NCBI GenBank assembly: GCA_947589185.1 | Contig: CANQCK010000009.1 | Coordinates: 1 to 62,259 of the forward strand | Length of the DNA stretch: 62,259 nucleotides | Source of the DNA: an uncultured Clostridia bacterium | Lineage (GTDB): Bacteria > Bacillota > Clostridia > Oscillospirales > Ruminococcaceae | Direction of reading: 5' to 3' | In this document: piece by piece, positions 8,833-18,690 of the stretch | Numbering within the stretch: the first letter of the stretch is position 1 | Layout of the letters: each line of letters opens with the position of its first letter | Program-made: the position numbers and the translations under genes | The notes under the pieces: generated by a model | What the model saw: only the letters and a program-made list of their open reading frames with translations | Told to the model about the DNA's origin: nothing | Databases searched by the model: none

Positions 8833-9810
8833 ATGAATTTAGTACTTTGGAGTTTATGCTATATCGTACTTGCCGTATTGGTAGTGATCCTTTCGGTAAA
8901 GCTAGCCGATTACGTTGATCTGATCGACAAGAAAACAAACATCTCGGGAGCATTCATAGGCGGAGTTGTTCTTGCTGCTGTCACATCTCTTCCCGAACTG
9001 TTCACATCATTTTCGGCGGTTGTAATCGTTAAAAATCCCAGTCTGGTTATAGGAAACATTTTGGGAAGCAACCTTTTTAATATGACCATCTTCGGCATTG
9101 TAATGTTAATCTGGGCTAAAAAGTTCTCTAAAGCAACGGTAGGGAAAAGTCATTTTAAAATAACAATGTTTACTCTTTTTCTGTTTGCTCTTATGTTCTT
9201 AGCGGTTATACTGGGTATTGACTACAGCGTATTCAGCATAAGCATTTATTCTCTGATTATCATTATTACTTATATATTTTCAATCAGATTTATGGCAAAT
9301 GACGAAAGCGATAACGATGAACAAACAAATAATCCTCTTACTATAAAACAAATAGCTGTCAGATTTGTCATACTGGCTGTTGTTCTGGTAAGTGTTTCAA
9401 TTGCTATAACCTATGTTACTGACATTTTAGCAGAAGGATTTAATCTAGGTGCAACAATTGCAGGAGCACTGTTTCTGGGCATTGCAACAAGTCTTCCTGA
9501 GCTTACCTCTACATTTGCACTGGCTAAAAAGTCTAACTTTAACGCAGCAACAGGAAATATTCTCGGCAGCGGAGTGTTCAACTTTGCAATACTTGCAGTA
9601 TCTGATATTCTTTACAGAGGCGGCTCGGTGTTTGATACTAAAGGTTCAGACTCGCTTGTCATATTCGGATTTATTGCAACAATTATTACAGGACTTTGCC
9701 TGTTTCTTAAAAACAAAAAGACAGATAAAAATACAAATTTCAGTTTGTTTTACAGAATTATGGGCATACTGATTGTGATTTGCTATGCTTTGTTTATAGC
9801 ATTATCTTAG
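8833..9810 (+). CDS. Ca2+/Na+ antiporter-like membrane protein (CaCA family, YrbG type)
   Basis: A 325-residue, very hydrophobic protein with about 10 transmembrane segments and two Na_Ca_ex halves. The two inverted alpha-repeats are plain: TSLPELFTS with GNILGSNLFN in the first half, and TSLPELTST with GNILGSGVFN in the second, the ion-binding Glu and Asn being conserved. These proteins exchange cytosolic Ca2+ for Na+ or H+. SD AAAGGAGA is about 13 bases upstream. The gene is 15 bases before ppk and shares its transcription unit, and a Ca2+-type P-ATPase is divergent from the same cluster. Ion specificity is inferred. Confidence 0.9.
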   Translation: MNLVLWSLCYIVLAVLVVILSVKLADYVDLIDKKTNISGAFIGGVVLAAVTSLPELFTSFSAVVIVKNPSLVIGNILGSNLFNMTIFGIVMLIWAKKFSKATVGKSHFKITMFTLFLFALMFLAVILGIDYSVFSISIYSLIIIITYIFSIRFMANDESDNDEQTNNPLTIKQIAVRFVILAVVLVSVSIAITYVTDILAEGFNLGATIAGALFLGIATSLPELTSTFALAKKSNFNAATGNILGSGVFNFAILAVSDILYRGGSVFDTKGSDSLVIFGFIATIITGLCLFLKNKKTDKNTNFSLFYRIMGILIVICYALFIALS

Positions 9811-9825
9811 CGGGAGGAAGTTAAT

Positions 9826-11952
9826 TTGGCTGAAAAAATTTATGACAACCGTGAACTTTCATGGCTAAAATTCAACCAACGGGTTTTAGACGAATCAAAT
9901 GATAATTCGGTACCGCTGTTGGAAAGACTGTTTTTCTCATCAATATATTCGAGCAATCTCGACGAATTTTTTATGGTCAGGGTAGGCTCGCTTCACGACC
10001 AGATGCTTATTGACGACGATGACCTAGACGGAAAAACAAAAATGAAGCCGTCAGAACAACTCAATGCGATTTTCAAAAGAGTAGCTCAGTTAAATGTAAA
10101 GCACGACGAATATTTTGAAAAATTGTCGAACGAGCTTAAAGAAAACGGAATAAAGCATATGAGCGTAAAAGACCTCTCAAAAGAGGATAAAAATTTTGTA
10201 AACAGCTTTTTCAAATACGAGGTAAGCCCGTTTTTGTCTCCTCAGATAGTAAATAAAAGACATCCTTTCCCATTTATGAACGGCAAAGATGTATATGCAG
10301 TTGCACGCCTTTCGTCAAAGTCTAATATTTTGTTGGGAATTGTAAACACTTCCGGAGTGTTTTCAAGAGTTCTGTTTCTGCCGGGTAAAAAGAAAATAAG
10401 ATATGTTTTGGTTGAAGATATAATTCTTCACAATCTGAATAAAATTTTCACCGATTATAAAATAGAGGAAAAAAGTCTTGTTCGTGTTACAAGAAACGCA
10501 GATATAGACGTAAAAGAGGCTCTGTTTGACCAGGAAATGGATTTCAGGGGTGCTATGTCCGAGCTTATAAAAAAAAGAAAAAGACTTTGTGCTGTCAGAA
10601 TACAGCTTTCCAAAGAGCTTTCCGCTTCAACAGTTTCGGAGCTGTCATCCCGTCTTGACATACCAAAAAAGCAGTTTTTTGTGGAAAAAACGCCTCTTGA
10701 TATGTCTTATGTATTCACAGTAAGGAACAAAGCAAAAGACCAGTCAAATTTGTTTTTTAACGAACAAATTCCGCAAAAGTCGCCTATGGTTGACGAGTCA
10801 AGTCCGATGATCGCTCAGATCGACAAAAAGGATATATTTCTGTCTTATCCATACGAAAGTATTAAGCCTTTTATCAGACTTTTACAGGAATCGGCTCACG
10901 ACAAGAATGTTGTATCTATAAAAATCACATTATACCGTGTTGCTAAAGCAAGCAAAATCGTTGAGGCTTTGATAGACGCTGCCGAAAACGGGAAAGACGT
11001 TATGGTTTTAGTCGAACTTCGTGCAAGATTCGATGAAGAAAACAATATAGACTGGTCAAAACGTCTTGAAAAAGCCGGAGTTAAGGTAATATACGGTCCT
11101 GAAGATCTAAAGGTACATTCAAAGCTGCTGCTTATTACAAGAAAATACGGCAACAAGGCAAAATACACCGTTCAGGTGGGAACGGGAAACTACAACGAGA
11201 AAACAGCAGAGCTTTATGCCGACGTTTGTCTTATGACCTCTCATCAGGGAATAGCTGAAGACGCTGTAAATGTTTTCAATGCACTTGCAACAGATAATCT
11301 TGTTGAAACGGCAAATCATCTTCTTGTCGCTCCAAAGACGCTTCGCCCCAAGTTAATTGAAATGATGAACGGGGAAATACAAAAGGTCAAAGACGGTAAG
11401 CAGGCATACATAGGCATAAAGGCAAACTCGCTCACCGACAAAGTTCTTATTAAAAAGCTTATTGAATGTTCAAAAGCCGGAGTTGAAATTGAGCTTGTCA
11501 TCAGGGGTATATGCTGTTTGATTCCGGGAATTGAAGGAGAAACAGAAAATATAAAAGTCGTATCCATAGTTGGCAGATACTTAGAGCACGCAAGATTTTA
11601 TATTTTCGGAAAAAATGATGAACAAAAAATTTATATTTCCTCAGCAGACTTTATGACAAGAAATACAATCAGACGTGTAGAAGTTGCTGTTCCGATATAT
11701 GAAAGCGGAATAAAAGCAAGGGTTTTCAGATATTTTAAAACTCAGGTCAACGACAACGTTAAGGGCAGGATTTTGCAGTCAAACGGTGTTTACAAAAAAC
11801 AAAAACAGGACGACTTTGACACCATTGACGCTCAGCAGATATTCTTTGACGAGGCATATAAAAATGCACCGGCAACAGAGGCTGAACACTCAGATGAAAA
11901 AAATAAATTATCTATATTTAAACGTATCCTGTCGCTCTTTAGAAAGAAATAA
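9826..11952 (+). CDS. ppk1: Polyphosphate kinase 1
   Basis: A 708-residue enzyme that makes inorganic polyphosphate from ATP and can run in reverse. All four PPK1 domains are covered: the N-terminal DNRELSWLKFNQRVL block, the head domain, and two phospholipase-D-like catalytic domains. The catalytic histidine region KVHSKLLLITRK and the following VGTGNYNEKTAELYADVCLMTS block are intact. The start is a TTG at 9826 with GGGAGGAAG 6 bases upstream; no ATG precedes the conserved N-terminus. A terminator follows directly. No exopolyphosphatase gene is present in this window. Confidence 0.95.
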   Translation: MAEKIYDNRELSWLKFNQRVLDESNDNSVPLLERLFFSSIYSSNLDEFFMVRVGSLHDQMLIDDDDLDGKTKMKPSEQLNAIFKRVAQLNVKHDEYFEKLSNELKENGIKHMSVKDLSKEDKNFVNSFFKYEVSPFLSPQIVNKRHPFPFMNGKDVYAVARLSSKSNILLGIVNTSGVFSRVLFLPGKKKIRYVLVEDIILHNLNKIFTDYKIEEKSLVRVTRNADIDVKEALFDQEMDFRGAMSELIKKRKRLCAVRIQLSKELSASTVSELSSRLDIPKKQFFVEKTPLDMSYVFTVRNKAKDQSNLFFNEQIPQKSPMVDESSPMIAQIDKKDIFLSYPYESIKPFIRLLQESAHDKNVVSIKITLYRVAKASKIVEALIDAAENGKDVMVLVELRARFDEENNIDWSKRLEKAGVKVIYGPEDLKVHSKLLLITRKYGNKAKYTVQVGTGNYNEKTAELYADVCLMTSHQGIAEDAVNVFNALATDNLVETANHLLVAPKTLRPKLIEMMNGEIQKVKDGKQAYIGIKANSLTDKVLIKKLIECSKAGVEIELVIRGICCLIPGIEGETENIKVVSIVGRYLEHARFYIFGKNDEQKIYISSADFMTRNTIRRVEVAVPIYESGIKARVFRYFKTQVNDNVKGRILQSNGVYKKQKQDDFDTIDAQQIFFDEAYKNAPATEAEHSDEKNKLSIFKRILSLFRKK

Positions 11953-11956
11953 AAAT

Positions 11957-11992
11957 AACTCCTTTGGATTTTAATATCCAAGGGAGTTTTTT
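11957..11992 (+). terminator. Rho-independent terminator after ppk1
   Basis: AACTCCTTTGGAT and ATCCAAGGGAGTT pair with one T-G wobble around TTTTAA, followed by TTTTAA and more T. It can also serve the minus-strand gene ending at 12004. Confidence 0.85.
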
Positions 11993-12003
11993 AATTTTTC
12001 CGA

Positions 12004-12576
12004 TTATGCTGCTTCAGCTTCTAAAATTCTATTTTCTATATCCTTTCTGAATATCAGCTTAAACAGGATTCTAACAAACGGCTGAATGAAAAATACTTGT
12101 GTAAATAACGCAAACGGGAAATTAAAGCACATTAGTTTCAACCAGTTTGCAAGCAGTGTGAAAATGCTGAAACCGTTATAGTACGGATAATAAAGAAGTG
12201 CAGCAATAAAGCTCATTGAAGGACACATAATAACAACAGTCGCACAGATAACAGCAGTTTCAAAATGCATAGGGTTTGATTTCTGAGAATCTAACACCCT
12301 GCAAGCTAATTTGAACGAACAGGGGCTTCCAATAAATATTTCCAGTGAATAAGCTAAAATAAACTCTGTTATAACCACTGCCCATATAGGAAGATATCTG
12401 CCTAACATATAAACTCCTCCCTGATGATTGATAGCAGAAATAACGCTGCTTGTTCCGTTGACTGTCATAAGAATGTTTCCGTTTACCACATACAGACTGA
12501 AAAATACATAAGCATGAACCGTTATCACAACTGTTATAAAAGCGAAAACCATTCTCTGAAATTGATTTCTTGGCAT
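12004..12576 (-). CDS. DUF2798-type membrane protein
   Basis: A 190-residue protein with about four to five hydrophobic segments. The N-terminus MPRNQFQRMVFAFITV matches the DUF2798 pattern, and the second half looks like a repeat of the same two-helix unit. Function of the family is not known. The start at 12576 is chosen because AAAGGAGATTATTT precedes it; an upstream in-frame ATG at 12639 lacks such a site. It stands alone between ppk1 and the end of the arginine operon. Confidence 0.75.
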   Translation of the reverse strand: MPRNQFQRMVFAFITVVITVHAYVFFSLYVVNGNILMTVNGTSSVISAINHQGGVYMLGRYLPIWAVVITEFILAYSLEIFIGSPCSFKLACRVLDSQKSNPMHFETAVICATVVIMCPSMSFIAALLYYPYYNGFSIFTLLANWLKLMCFNFPFALFTQVFFIQPFVRILFKLIFRKDIENRILEAEAA

Positions 12577-12804
12577 AAATAATCTCCTTTCCTTTTTAGA
12601 ACACAAAAAGACACACGAATACTTAAATATGCAAATCACAGAAGGCCCGTTCCGTAATCAGATTTACATACTATGAAGTATTACATGTGTCGTTGCGAAC
12701 TGTATTTATTTATTGCAGATGTCTTTTGCATCGCTTAAAAATTATATCAAATTTTATGGTATTTGTCAATATCTAAGAAATTAATTTCTTGCTATAATCC
12801 AAAA

Positions 12805-13719
12805 TCATTCTTTATCCTTCATACACAAAACCATAACTGCTTTCTGAGCGTGAAGTCTGTTTTCTGCTTCTTCAAATATCTCATCAGCGTGAGCCTCAAA
12901 TACCTTTTCGGTTATTTCCTCTTCCCTATGTGCAGGCAGACAATGCTGAACCATAGCGTCAGGTTTTGCCTGAGCCATTATCTCGTCATTAATCTGATAA
13001 CCCTTAAACGCAATCTTTCTCTTTTCGGTCTCTGCTTCTTCGCCCATTGATGTCCAGACGTCGGTAAACAAAACATCGCAGTCTTTTGCCGCCTCAATAG
13101 GCTTATCGGTCATAAAGAACTTATCACCATACTCTTTAGCAAATTCCAAAACCTGCTTGTCAGGCTGATAGTCGGCAGGGCAAGCAATAGACACACTCAT
13201 TCCGACCTTTAAACAGCCGACAATAAGTGAGTTAGCCATATTGTTTCCATCGCCGATATAACCCATCTTCAGCCCCTCAAGACGTCCCTTGAACTCTCTG
13301 ATAGTCATAAGGTCTGCAAGAACCTGACATGGGTGGCAGAAATCAGTAAGCCCGTTTATTACAGGAATTGAACCGAACTTAGCCAGATCCTCGACTTCTT
13401 TTTGCTCGAAGGTCCTAATCATAATTCCGTCAATATAGCGTGACAACACCCTTGCCGTATCCTGAACTGGCTCTCCCCTTCCTATCTGCAAATCGTTTGA
13501 CGACAGAAACAGTGGATTTCCGCCGAGCTGATACATTCCCGTTTCAAATGAGACCCGTGTTCTGGTCGAGGCTTTCTGAAAAATCATACCCAGAGTTTTT
13601 CCTTTGAGCAAGTGATGCTCAATACCGTTTTTGTTTTCATACTTTAGCTGGTCAGCAAGATTTAAAATTTCAATAATTTCCTCTTTAGATAAATCAAGCA
13701 TTTTAAGTAAATGTTTCAT
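12805..13719 (-). CDS. argF: Ornithine carbamoyltransferase
   Basis: Transfers a carbamoyl group from carbamoyl phosphate to ornithine, giving citrulline. The 304-residue protein shows the carbamoyl-phosphate motif STRTR at 51-55, HPCQVLADL in the middle, and the ornithine-loop motif HCLPAH near residue 263. It is the last gene of the arginine operon, 16 bases after argD, with AAAGGGGAAA before the ATG. Its place in a biosynthetic operon, with no arcA or arcC nearby, supports the anabolic role. Confidence 0.96.
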   Translation of the reverse strand: MKHLLKMLDLSKEEIIEILNLADQLKYENKNGIEHHLLKGKTLGMIFQKASTRTRVSFETGMYQLGGNPLFLSSNDLQIGRGEPVQDTARVLSRYIDGIMIRTFEQKEVEDLAKFGSIPVINGLTDFCHPCQVLADLMTIREFKGRLEGLKMGYIGDGNNMANSLIVGCLKVGMSVSIACPADYQPDKQVLEFAKEYGDKFFMTDKPIEAAKDCDVLFTDVWTSMGEEAETEKRKIAFKGYQINDEIMAQAKPDAMVQHCLPAHREEEITEKVFEAHADEIFEEAENRLHAQKAVMVLCMKDKE

Positions 13720-13735
13720 ATTTATTTCCCCTTTA

Positions 13736-14911
13736 TTAACTGTCTAAAATATTTTTAAGGATACTCAGACCCTTATTTATCTCATCTTTTGTAATATTAA
13801 GCGGAGGCAAAAGCCGCAGCTTTTCTTTAGCTGTCAAAACAAGCAATCCGTTGTCAAGACATTCCTTGCAGACATCTGCCGCAGTTTTGGTCTTTAGTCT
13901 TATACCAAGCATAAGACCTATGCCGTCTACTCCGTCAACTTCATTTATTTTACAAAGCTCCGTTTTAATGTAATCACCCTTTTGTGCGACTTCATCTAAA
14001 AATCCGTCGGCAAGCACCCTTTTTAATACAATATTGCCTCCTGCACAGCTTATCGGATTTCCTCCGAATGTCGAGCCGTGCATTCCCTTTGAAAGAACAT
14101 CACAGCACTTCTCATTAGCCATACAAACACCTATCGGAACTCCGCCTGCCAACCCTTTGGCAAGAGTTACAATATCAGGCTTTATTCCGTAATGCTGACA
14201 CGCCAAGAACTTTCCGGTTCTTCCCACGCCCGTCTGAACCTCGTCGCATATTGTGAGAATATCTCTCTTTTCACACTCGTCAGCGATTGCCTTTGCAAAA
14301 TCCTTATCAAGCGGAATAACTCCGCCCTCGCCCTGAACGCACTCAAACATAACAGCGCAGACTGTATCCTTATTGTCATCTAATGCTTTTACAAGTGCGT
14401 CAATATCATTTGCAGGAGTGTTTATAAACCCCTCAACAAACGGAAAAAAATAATTGTGAAAGCTGTCCTGACCTGTTGCGGAAAGAGTACAGAGCGTTCT
14501 TCCGTGAAAGCTGTTTAAAAGGGTAATAATATTATGCCTGCCCTTGCCGTATTTATCAAAGCTGTATTTTCTCGCCAGCTTTATTGCACACTCGTTTGCT
14601 TCAGCACCCGAATTGCCGAAAAATATCTTTGAATACCCCGTTGATTCGGTAAGCGTCTGTGCGAAATCTGCCGAGACCTTTGTGTAATAGTAATTCGACG
14701 TATGCTGAATTGAATGTGCCTGCTTTGAAACAGCCTCCGCCCACTCGTTATCGCAAAAACCAAGACTGTTTGTTCCTATTCCCGAGCCGAAATCAATGTA
14801 TTTTTTGCCGTTTTCATCAACGGCTGTACGCTCTTTTCCTCTGTCAAGAACAACATCAAAACGTCCGTATGTAGGCATTATATGCTCGTTGAATTTTTCT
14901 ATAGTTGACAT
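13736..14911 (-). CDS. argD: Acetylornithine aminotransferase
   Basis: A 391-residue class III, PLP-dependent aminotransferase that converts N-acetylglutamate semialdehyde to N-acetylornithine. Visible features are the GSGIGTNSLGF entry, FFGNSGAEANECAIKLAR, CDEVQTGVGRTGKF, and the Schiff-base lysine in TLAKGLAGGVPIG near residue 245. SD GGAG lies 7 bases before the ATG. It follows argB by 30 bases in the operon. Confidence 0.95.
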   Translation of the reverse strand: MSTIEKFNEHIMPTYGRFDVVLDRGKERTAVDENGKKYIDFGSGIGTNSLGFCDNEWAEAVSKQAHSIQHTSNYYYTKVSADFAQTLTESTGYSKIFFGNSGAEANECAIKLARKYSFDKYGKGRHNIITLLNSFHGRTLCTLSATGQDSFHNYFFPFVEGFINTPANDIDALVKALDDNKDTVCAVMFECVQGEGGVIPLDKDFAKAIADECEKRDILTICDEVQTGVGRTGKFLACQHYGIKPDIVTLAKGLAGGVPIGVCMANEKCCDVLSKGMHGSTFGGNPISCAGGNIVLKRVLADGFLDEVAQKGDYIKTELCKINEVDGVDGIGLMLGIRLKTKTAADVCKECLDNGLLVLTAKEKLRLLPPLNITKDEINKGLSILKNILDS

Positions 14912-14941
14912 TTTCTGCTCCTTTATAACCTGATAAACTTA

Positions 14942-15802
14942 TTAAATAAACTGCGTTCCTACGCCCTCACTTGAAAGTAATTCTATCAAAATCGAGTGCG
15001 GAACTCTGCCGTCTATTATGGAAGTCTTTTTAACTCCGCGCCTTACCGCCTCTACACAGCAGTCAATTTTCGGAATCATACCTCCGCTGATTATTCCTTT
15101 TTTCTTTAAGAATGCCACCTCTGAGACATTCACCTGCTTTATTAGAGTACTCTCATCATTCTTGTCCTCCAAAAGACCTGCTATATCCGTCATAAGAATA
15201 AGATTTTCTGCCCTCAGACAGCTTGCAATTCTCGCAGCAGCCGTGTCGGCATTTATGTTATATGCGTCTCCCTGCTCGCTTGTTGCGACAGTAGATATTA
15301 CAGGTACAAAACCGCTGTTTAATGCGTCTATAATAGGACGTGTAGAAACCCTTTTTATCTCACCGACATAGCCTAAATCATTTTCGCTTTCAAGCTTTTC
15401 GGCAACTATCATTTCTCCGTCAATTCCGCAAAGACCAAGTGCCTTTCCGCCGTGCGTCTGAATGTTCTGAACAAGCTGTTTGTTGACCTTTCCTGCCAGA
15501 ACCATCTGAACAACTTCCATTGTATCAGCGTCAGTATAGCGAAGTCCGTTTACAAACTTAGATTCGATCCCCACTCGGTCGAGCATTGTATTTATCTCAG
15601 GTCCTCCGCCGTGAACGAGAACTACCTTTATTCCCACTGCTCCGAGCAGTACAATATCGCTCATTACCGCCTCTTTAAGCGCCTCGTTGGTCATTGCGTT
15701 TCCGCCGTATTTAACAACAACGATTTTGTCATTGTACTTCTGCAAATAAGGGAGCGCATCCATAAGCACCTTTGTGCGGGTGTAATTTGAAATCTGTTCC
15801 AT
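14942..15802 (-). CDS. argB: Acetylglutamate kinase
   Basis: A 286-residue amino-acid kinase that phosphorylates N-acetylglutamate. The ATP-site VVKYGGNAM (about residues 29-37), the VLVHGGGPEI acetylglutamate loop and the C-terminal SGGMIPKIDCC block are intact. Many enzymes of this type are feedback-inhibited by arginine through an N-terminal helix; the N-terminus NYTRTKVLMDALPYLQKY is compatible with that. It sits 24 bases after argJ, with GGAG before the ATG. Confidence 0.96.
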   Translation of the reverse strand: MEQISNYTRTKVLMDALPYLQKYNDKIVVVKYGGNAMTNEALKEAVMSDIVLLGAVGIKVVLVHGGGPEINTMLDRVGIESKFVNGLRYTDADTMEVVQMVLAGKVNKQLVQNIQTHGGKALGLCGIDGEMIVAEKLESENDLGYVGEIKRVSTRPIIDALNSGFVPVISTVATSEQGDAYNINADTAAARIASCLRAENLILMTDIAGLLEDKNDESTLIKQVNVSEVAFLKKKGIISGGMIPKIDCCVEAVRRGVKKTSIIDGRVPHSILIELLSSEGVGTQFI

Positions 15803-15826
15803 ATTAATTTCTCCTATATAATTAAA

Positions 15827-17065
15827 CTAAGACCTGTAATCTCCGTTTATTTTAACATAATCATATGTGAGGTCACAGCCCCATGCGGTGGCTTTGCCCT
15901 CTCCGTTACCGATATTTATATCTATGATTATTTCATCTTCAAGCAGAATTTCCTTTGCCTTTTCTTCCGAAAATGCGATCCCTGCTCCGTTTTCGCAAAC
16001 GTGAATTTTACCCTTTGAGCTTCCAAGCGTTACCGACACGTTATTTATATCAAAATCAGCGTCTGCATAACCTATGGCGCAGAGTATTCTTCCCCAGTTA
16101 GCGTCTGCTCCGAACATAGCGCACTTAAACAGCGGTGAACATATAACGCTTTTTGCAACCGTTCTTGCTGTTTCAATATCTTTAGCTCCGGTTACATTAC
16201 ACTCAAGCAGCTTTGAAGCACCCTCACCGTCTGCGGCTAACATTCTTGTCATATTCATCATTACAGCATACAATGCTTGTTTGAAAGTTTCAAAATCTGC
16301 ATTTTTGCCTGTTATCTTGTCATTTCCCGCAAGACCGTTCGCCATAACTGATACCATATCATTTGTCGAAGTATCACCATCAACAGAAAGGCAGTTGTAA
16401 GTAGTTTCAACGACCTCGCTTAGTGCCTTTTGAAGCATATCAACAGAGATATTAACATCTGTAGTTATAAAATTCAAGGTAGTCGCCATATTCGGGTGGA
16501 TCATTCCGCTGCCCTTTGCCATACCTCCCAGACGGCAGGTCTTTCCGCTTATATCAAACTCGACTGCGACCTGCTTGTCTACTGTATCTGTAGTCATAAT
16601 TGCATTTGCCGCCTTGTCGTTTCCCGTGTACGAAAGTCCATCAACAAGACTTTTCATACCGCTTTCAATCGGCTCTATCGGCAGAACCTGTCCAATAACT
16701 CCTGTTGAGGCAACCATGACCTCGTCGCTCGATATTCCAAGAGCATCGCTTGCAAGAGAACACATTCTCTCTGCCTTTTCCTCTCCGTCAGCGTTGCAGG
16801 TATTTGCGTTCTTTGAGTTTGCTATAACTGCTCTTGACTTTCCTCCTGTTTTTTCAAGATGCGTTTTTGTAACATAAATCGGCGCACCTTTTACCTTGTT
16901 TTGAGTGTAAACGCAGGCGGTATTGCAAAGCGTGTCGGAAACTATAAGTGCTAAGTCGTTTTTATTCTTATCAGAATTAAGTCCGCAATTTACACCGTTT
17001 GCCTTAAATCCCTTTGCGGCGCACACTCCGCCCCCTATAAATTTATCATTACCTTTTAGTATCAT
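15827..17065 (-). CDS. argJ: Bifunctional ornithine acetyltransferase / N-acetylglutamate synthase
   Basis: ArgJ recycles the acetyl group from N-acetylornithine to glutamate and can often also use acetyl-CoA. The 412-residue precursor self-cleaves before a nucleophilic threonine; here the motif HPNMATTL places it at Ala194/Thr195. GMAKGSGMI precedes it and DGDTSTND follows, both typical. No separate argA or argE gene is in the operon, which fits a cyclic acetyl pathway. AAGGAC precedes the ATG. Confidence 0.95.
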   Translation of the reverse strand: MILKGNDKFIGGGVCAAKGFKANGVNCGLNSDKNKNDLALIVSDTLCNTACVYTQNKVKGAPIYVTKTHLEKTGGKSRAVIANSKNANTCNADGEEKAERMCSLASDALGISSDEVMVASTGVIGQVLPIEPIESGMKSLVDGLSYTGNDKAANAIMTTDTVDKQVAVEFDISGKTCRLGGMAKGSGMIHPNMATTLNFITTDVNISVDMLQKALSEVVETTYNCLSVDGDTSTNDMVSVMANGLAGNDKITGKNADFETFKQALYAVMMNMTRMLAADGEGASKLLECNVTGAKDIETARTVAKSVICSPLFKCAMFGADANWGRILCAIGYADADFDINNVSVTLGSSKGKIHVCENGAGIAFSEEKAKEILLEDEIIIDINIGNGEGKATAWGCDLTYDYVKINGDYRS

Positions 17066-17103
17066 AAATATTGTCCTTTTTCTGTAAATCTCTATATCTA
17101 AAG

Positions 17104-17682
17104 TTATCTAAATTCTTTCCTGATAACAAGCTCAACCTGTGAACCTATACATTTATCGCCGTCAAAGTCAAGCCTTATAATAAACGGCATAAAATCCACA
17201 ATTTTCTTAAAGCATTCAAAATCAAACTGCGGATAAAAGTAATTTAATATAGTACTCAACGCCGTTCCGTGAGTTACAATAACTATATTTTCATATCTAT
17301 GTTCCAAAAGAACTTTTTTCAATGCGTTGATATTACGCTTACGAACTTCATTTAAACACTCACCGTCTTTTATATGATAATTAAAATCCGCCCATTGCTT
17401 TTGTATGTAATCAAAGAATCTTTCACCGTGCCAGCCTCCGGCATTTCGCTCTCTAAAATTCTCATCTGTATTAATTCCCATATCAAGCGTTTTTGCAAGG
17501 TCGCTAATAGTATCAATGCTTCTCTTATAAGGGCTTGACGCCATAAAATCAATGCCCTTGTTCTTTAAAACATTCGTAACCTCTAAAGAATCCCGAAGCC
17601 CCTCATCAGTCAGCGGTCTTGTTCTGTCATTATGAATGTTTCTGTCAGGCTCTGCATGGCGTACAAAATAAACTTTTGTCAT
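17104..17682 (-). CDS. Histidine phosphatase (phosphoglycerate-mutase-like) family protein
   Basis: A 192-residue protein of the histidine phosphatase superfamily. The catalytic RHAEPD is at residues 8-13, with ASSPYKRSIDT and the second-half VTHGTALS motif carrying the other catalytic His. The start at 17682 is chosen over an ATG four codons earlier because AGGA lies correctly between them. It is embedded in the arginine operon between argC and argJ with short gaps (24 and 38 bases), an unusual passenger. Its substrate is unknown; nothing in the sequence points to an arginine intermediate. Confidence 0.82.
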   Translation of the reverse strand: MTKVYFVRHAEPDRNIHNDRTRPLTDEGLRDSLEVTNVLKNKGIDFMASSPYKRSIDTISDLAKTLDMGINTDENFRERNAGGWHGERFFDYIQKQWADFNYHIKDGECLNEVRKRNINALKKVLLEHRYENIVIVTHGTALSTILNYFYPQFDFECFKKIVDFMPFIIRLDFDGDKCIGSQVELVIRKEFR

Positions 17683-17718
17683 TTTTGTCCTCATTTCGTT
17701 ATTTATACACTTAAAACT

Positions 17719-18672
17719 CTATTCAAGCCCTGTTTTTTCATCAAGACCCAAAACTATATTCATACACTGTACCGCCGCACCGCTTGCTCCTTTTCCCAGA
17801 TTATCAAGACGTGAGCAGAGCAAAACTCGCTCGTCATTTCCGCAGACAAAAATCTGCATATTGTTTGTTCCCTCAAGGGTATTTGCAGCTAAAAAGCCGT
17901 CAGACAAAGTTTCTGTTCCGCCTAATTCCATAACCCTGACAAAATGCTCGTTTTTGTAATGCTCGCTTAATGCTTTGTGTATGTCAGACGCTGTGTAATT
18001 GCCGTTCAAAAGCCTTGTTATTATCGGAACAGTAACCACCATTCCTGCATAGTAATCGTCAACTATAGGATTGAATACAGGCGGATAGTCAAGGCCACAG
18101 ATTTTCTGCATTTCAGGCAAATGCTTGTGATTTTGCGTAAGAGCATACTGCCTCGGCGAATTGTATTCATAAGGCATTTCATCACCCTCGTAAACAGCTA
18201 TCATTTTCTTGCCTGCACCTGAATATCCCGATACTGCGTGGCTGGTGACAGGATAATCACGCGGCAGAATTCCTGCGGTTATAAGAGGGTAAACCAGACT
18301 TATAAATCCGCTTGCATAACAGCCGGGAACAGCAATTCTGCTTGAGTTTTTTATCTTCTCTCTGTGTTCTAAAGATAACTCGGGAAAACCGTATGCCCAG
18401 TCAGGGTTCGTCCTGTGAGCAGTAGATGCGTCTATTATCTTTGTGTGGTCGTTATTTTTGTCAATCAGCGATACAGACTCTATTGCCGCTTTATCAGGCA
18501 GACACAGAAAAGTAATATCCGACTCATTTATAAATTTAGCACGCTCATTTTTATCCTTGCGTTTATCCTCATCTATGAGCATAATTTCAAGGTCGTTTCT
18601 GTTTTTAAACCTGTCAAAGATTTTAAGACCTGTCGTACCTTCTTTTCCATCAATAAAGATTTTTGTTTTCAT
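17719..18672 (-). CDS. argC: N-acetyl-gamma-glutamyl-phosphate reductase, type 2
   Basis: NADPH-dependent reduction of N-acetylglutamyl phosphate to the semialdehyde. At 317 residues it is shorter than classical ArgC and starts with KIFIDGKEGTTGLKI, the signature of the type 2 family. The catalytic cysteine is Cys118 in AVPGCYASGF. The binding loop SGYSGAGKKM is present. It lies 18 bases after argH with AAAGGC before the ATG. Confidence 0.93.
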   Translation of the reverse strand: MKTKIFIDGKEGTTGLKIFDRFKNRNDLEIMLIDEDKRKDKNERAKFINESDITFLCLPDKAAIESVSLIDKNNDHTKIIDASTAHRTNPDWAYGFPELSLEHREKIKNSSRIAVPGCYASGFISLVYPLITAGILPRDYPVTSHAVSGYSGAGKKMIAVYEGDEMPYEYNSPRQYALTQNHKHLPEMQKICGLDYPPVFNPIVDDYYAGMVVTVPIITRLLNGNYTASDIHKALSEHYKNEHFVRVMELGGTETLSDGFLAANTLEGTNNMQIFVCGNDERVLLCSRLDNLGKGASGAAVQCMNIVLGLDEKTGLE

Positions 18673-18690
18673 ATATATTGCCTTTCGATT

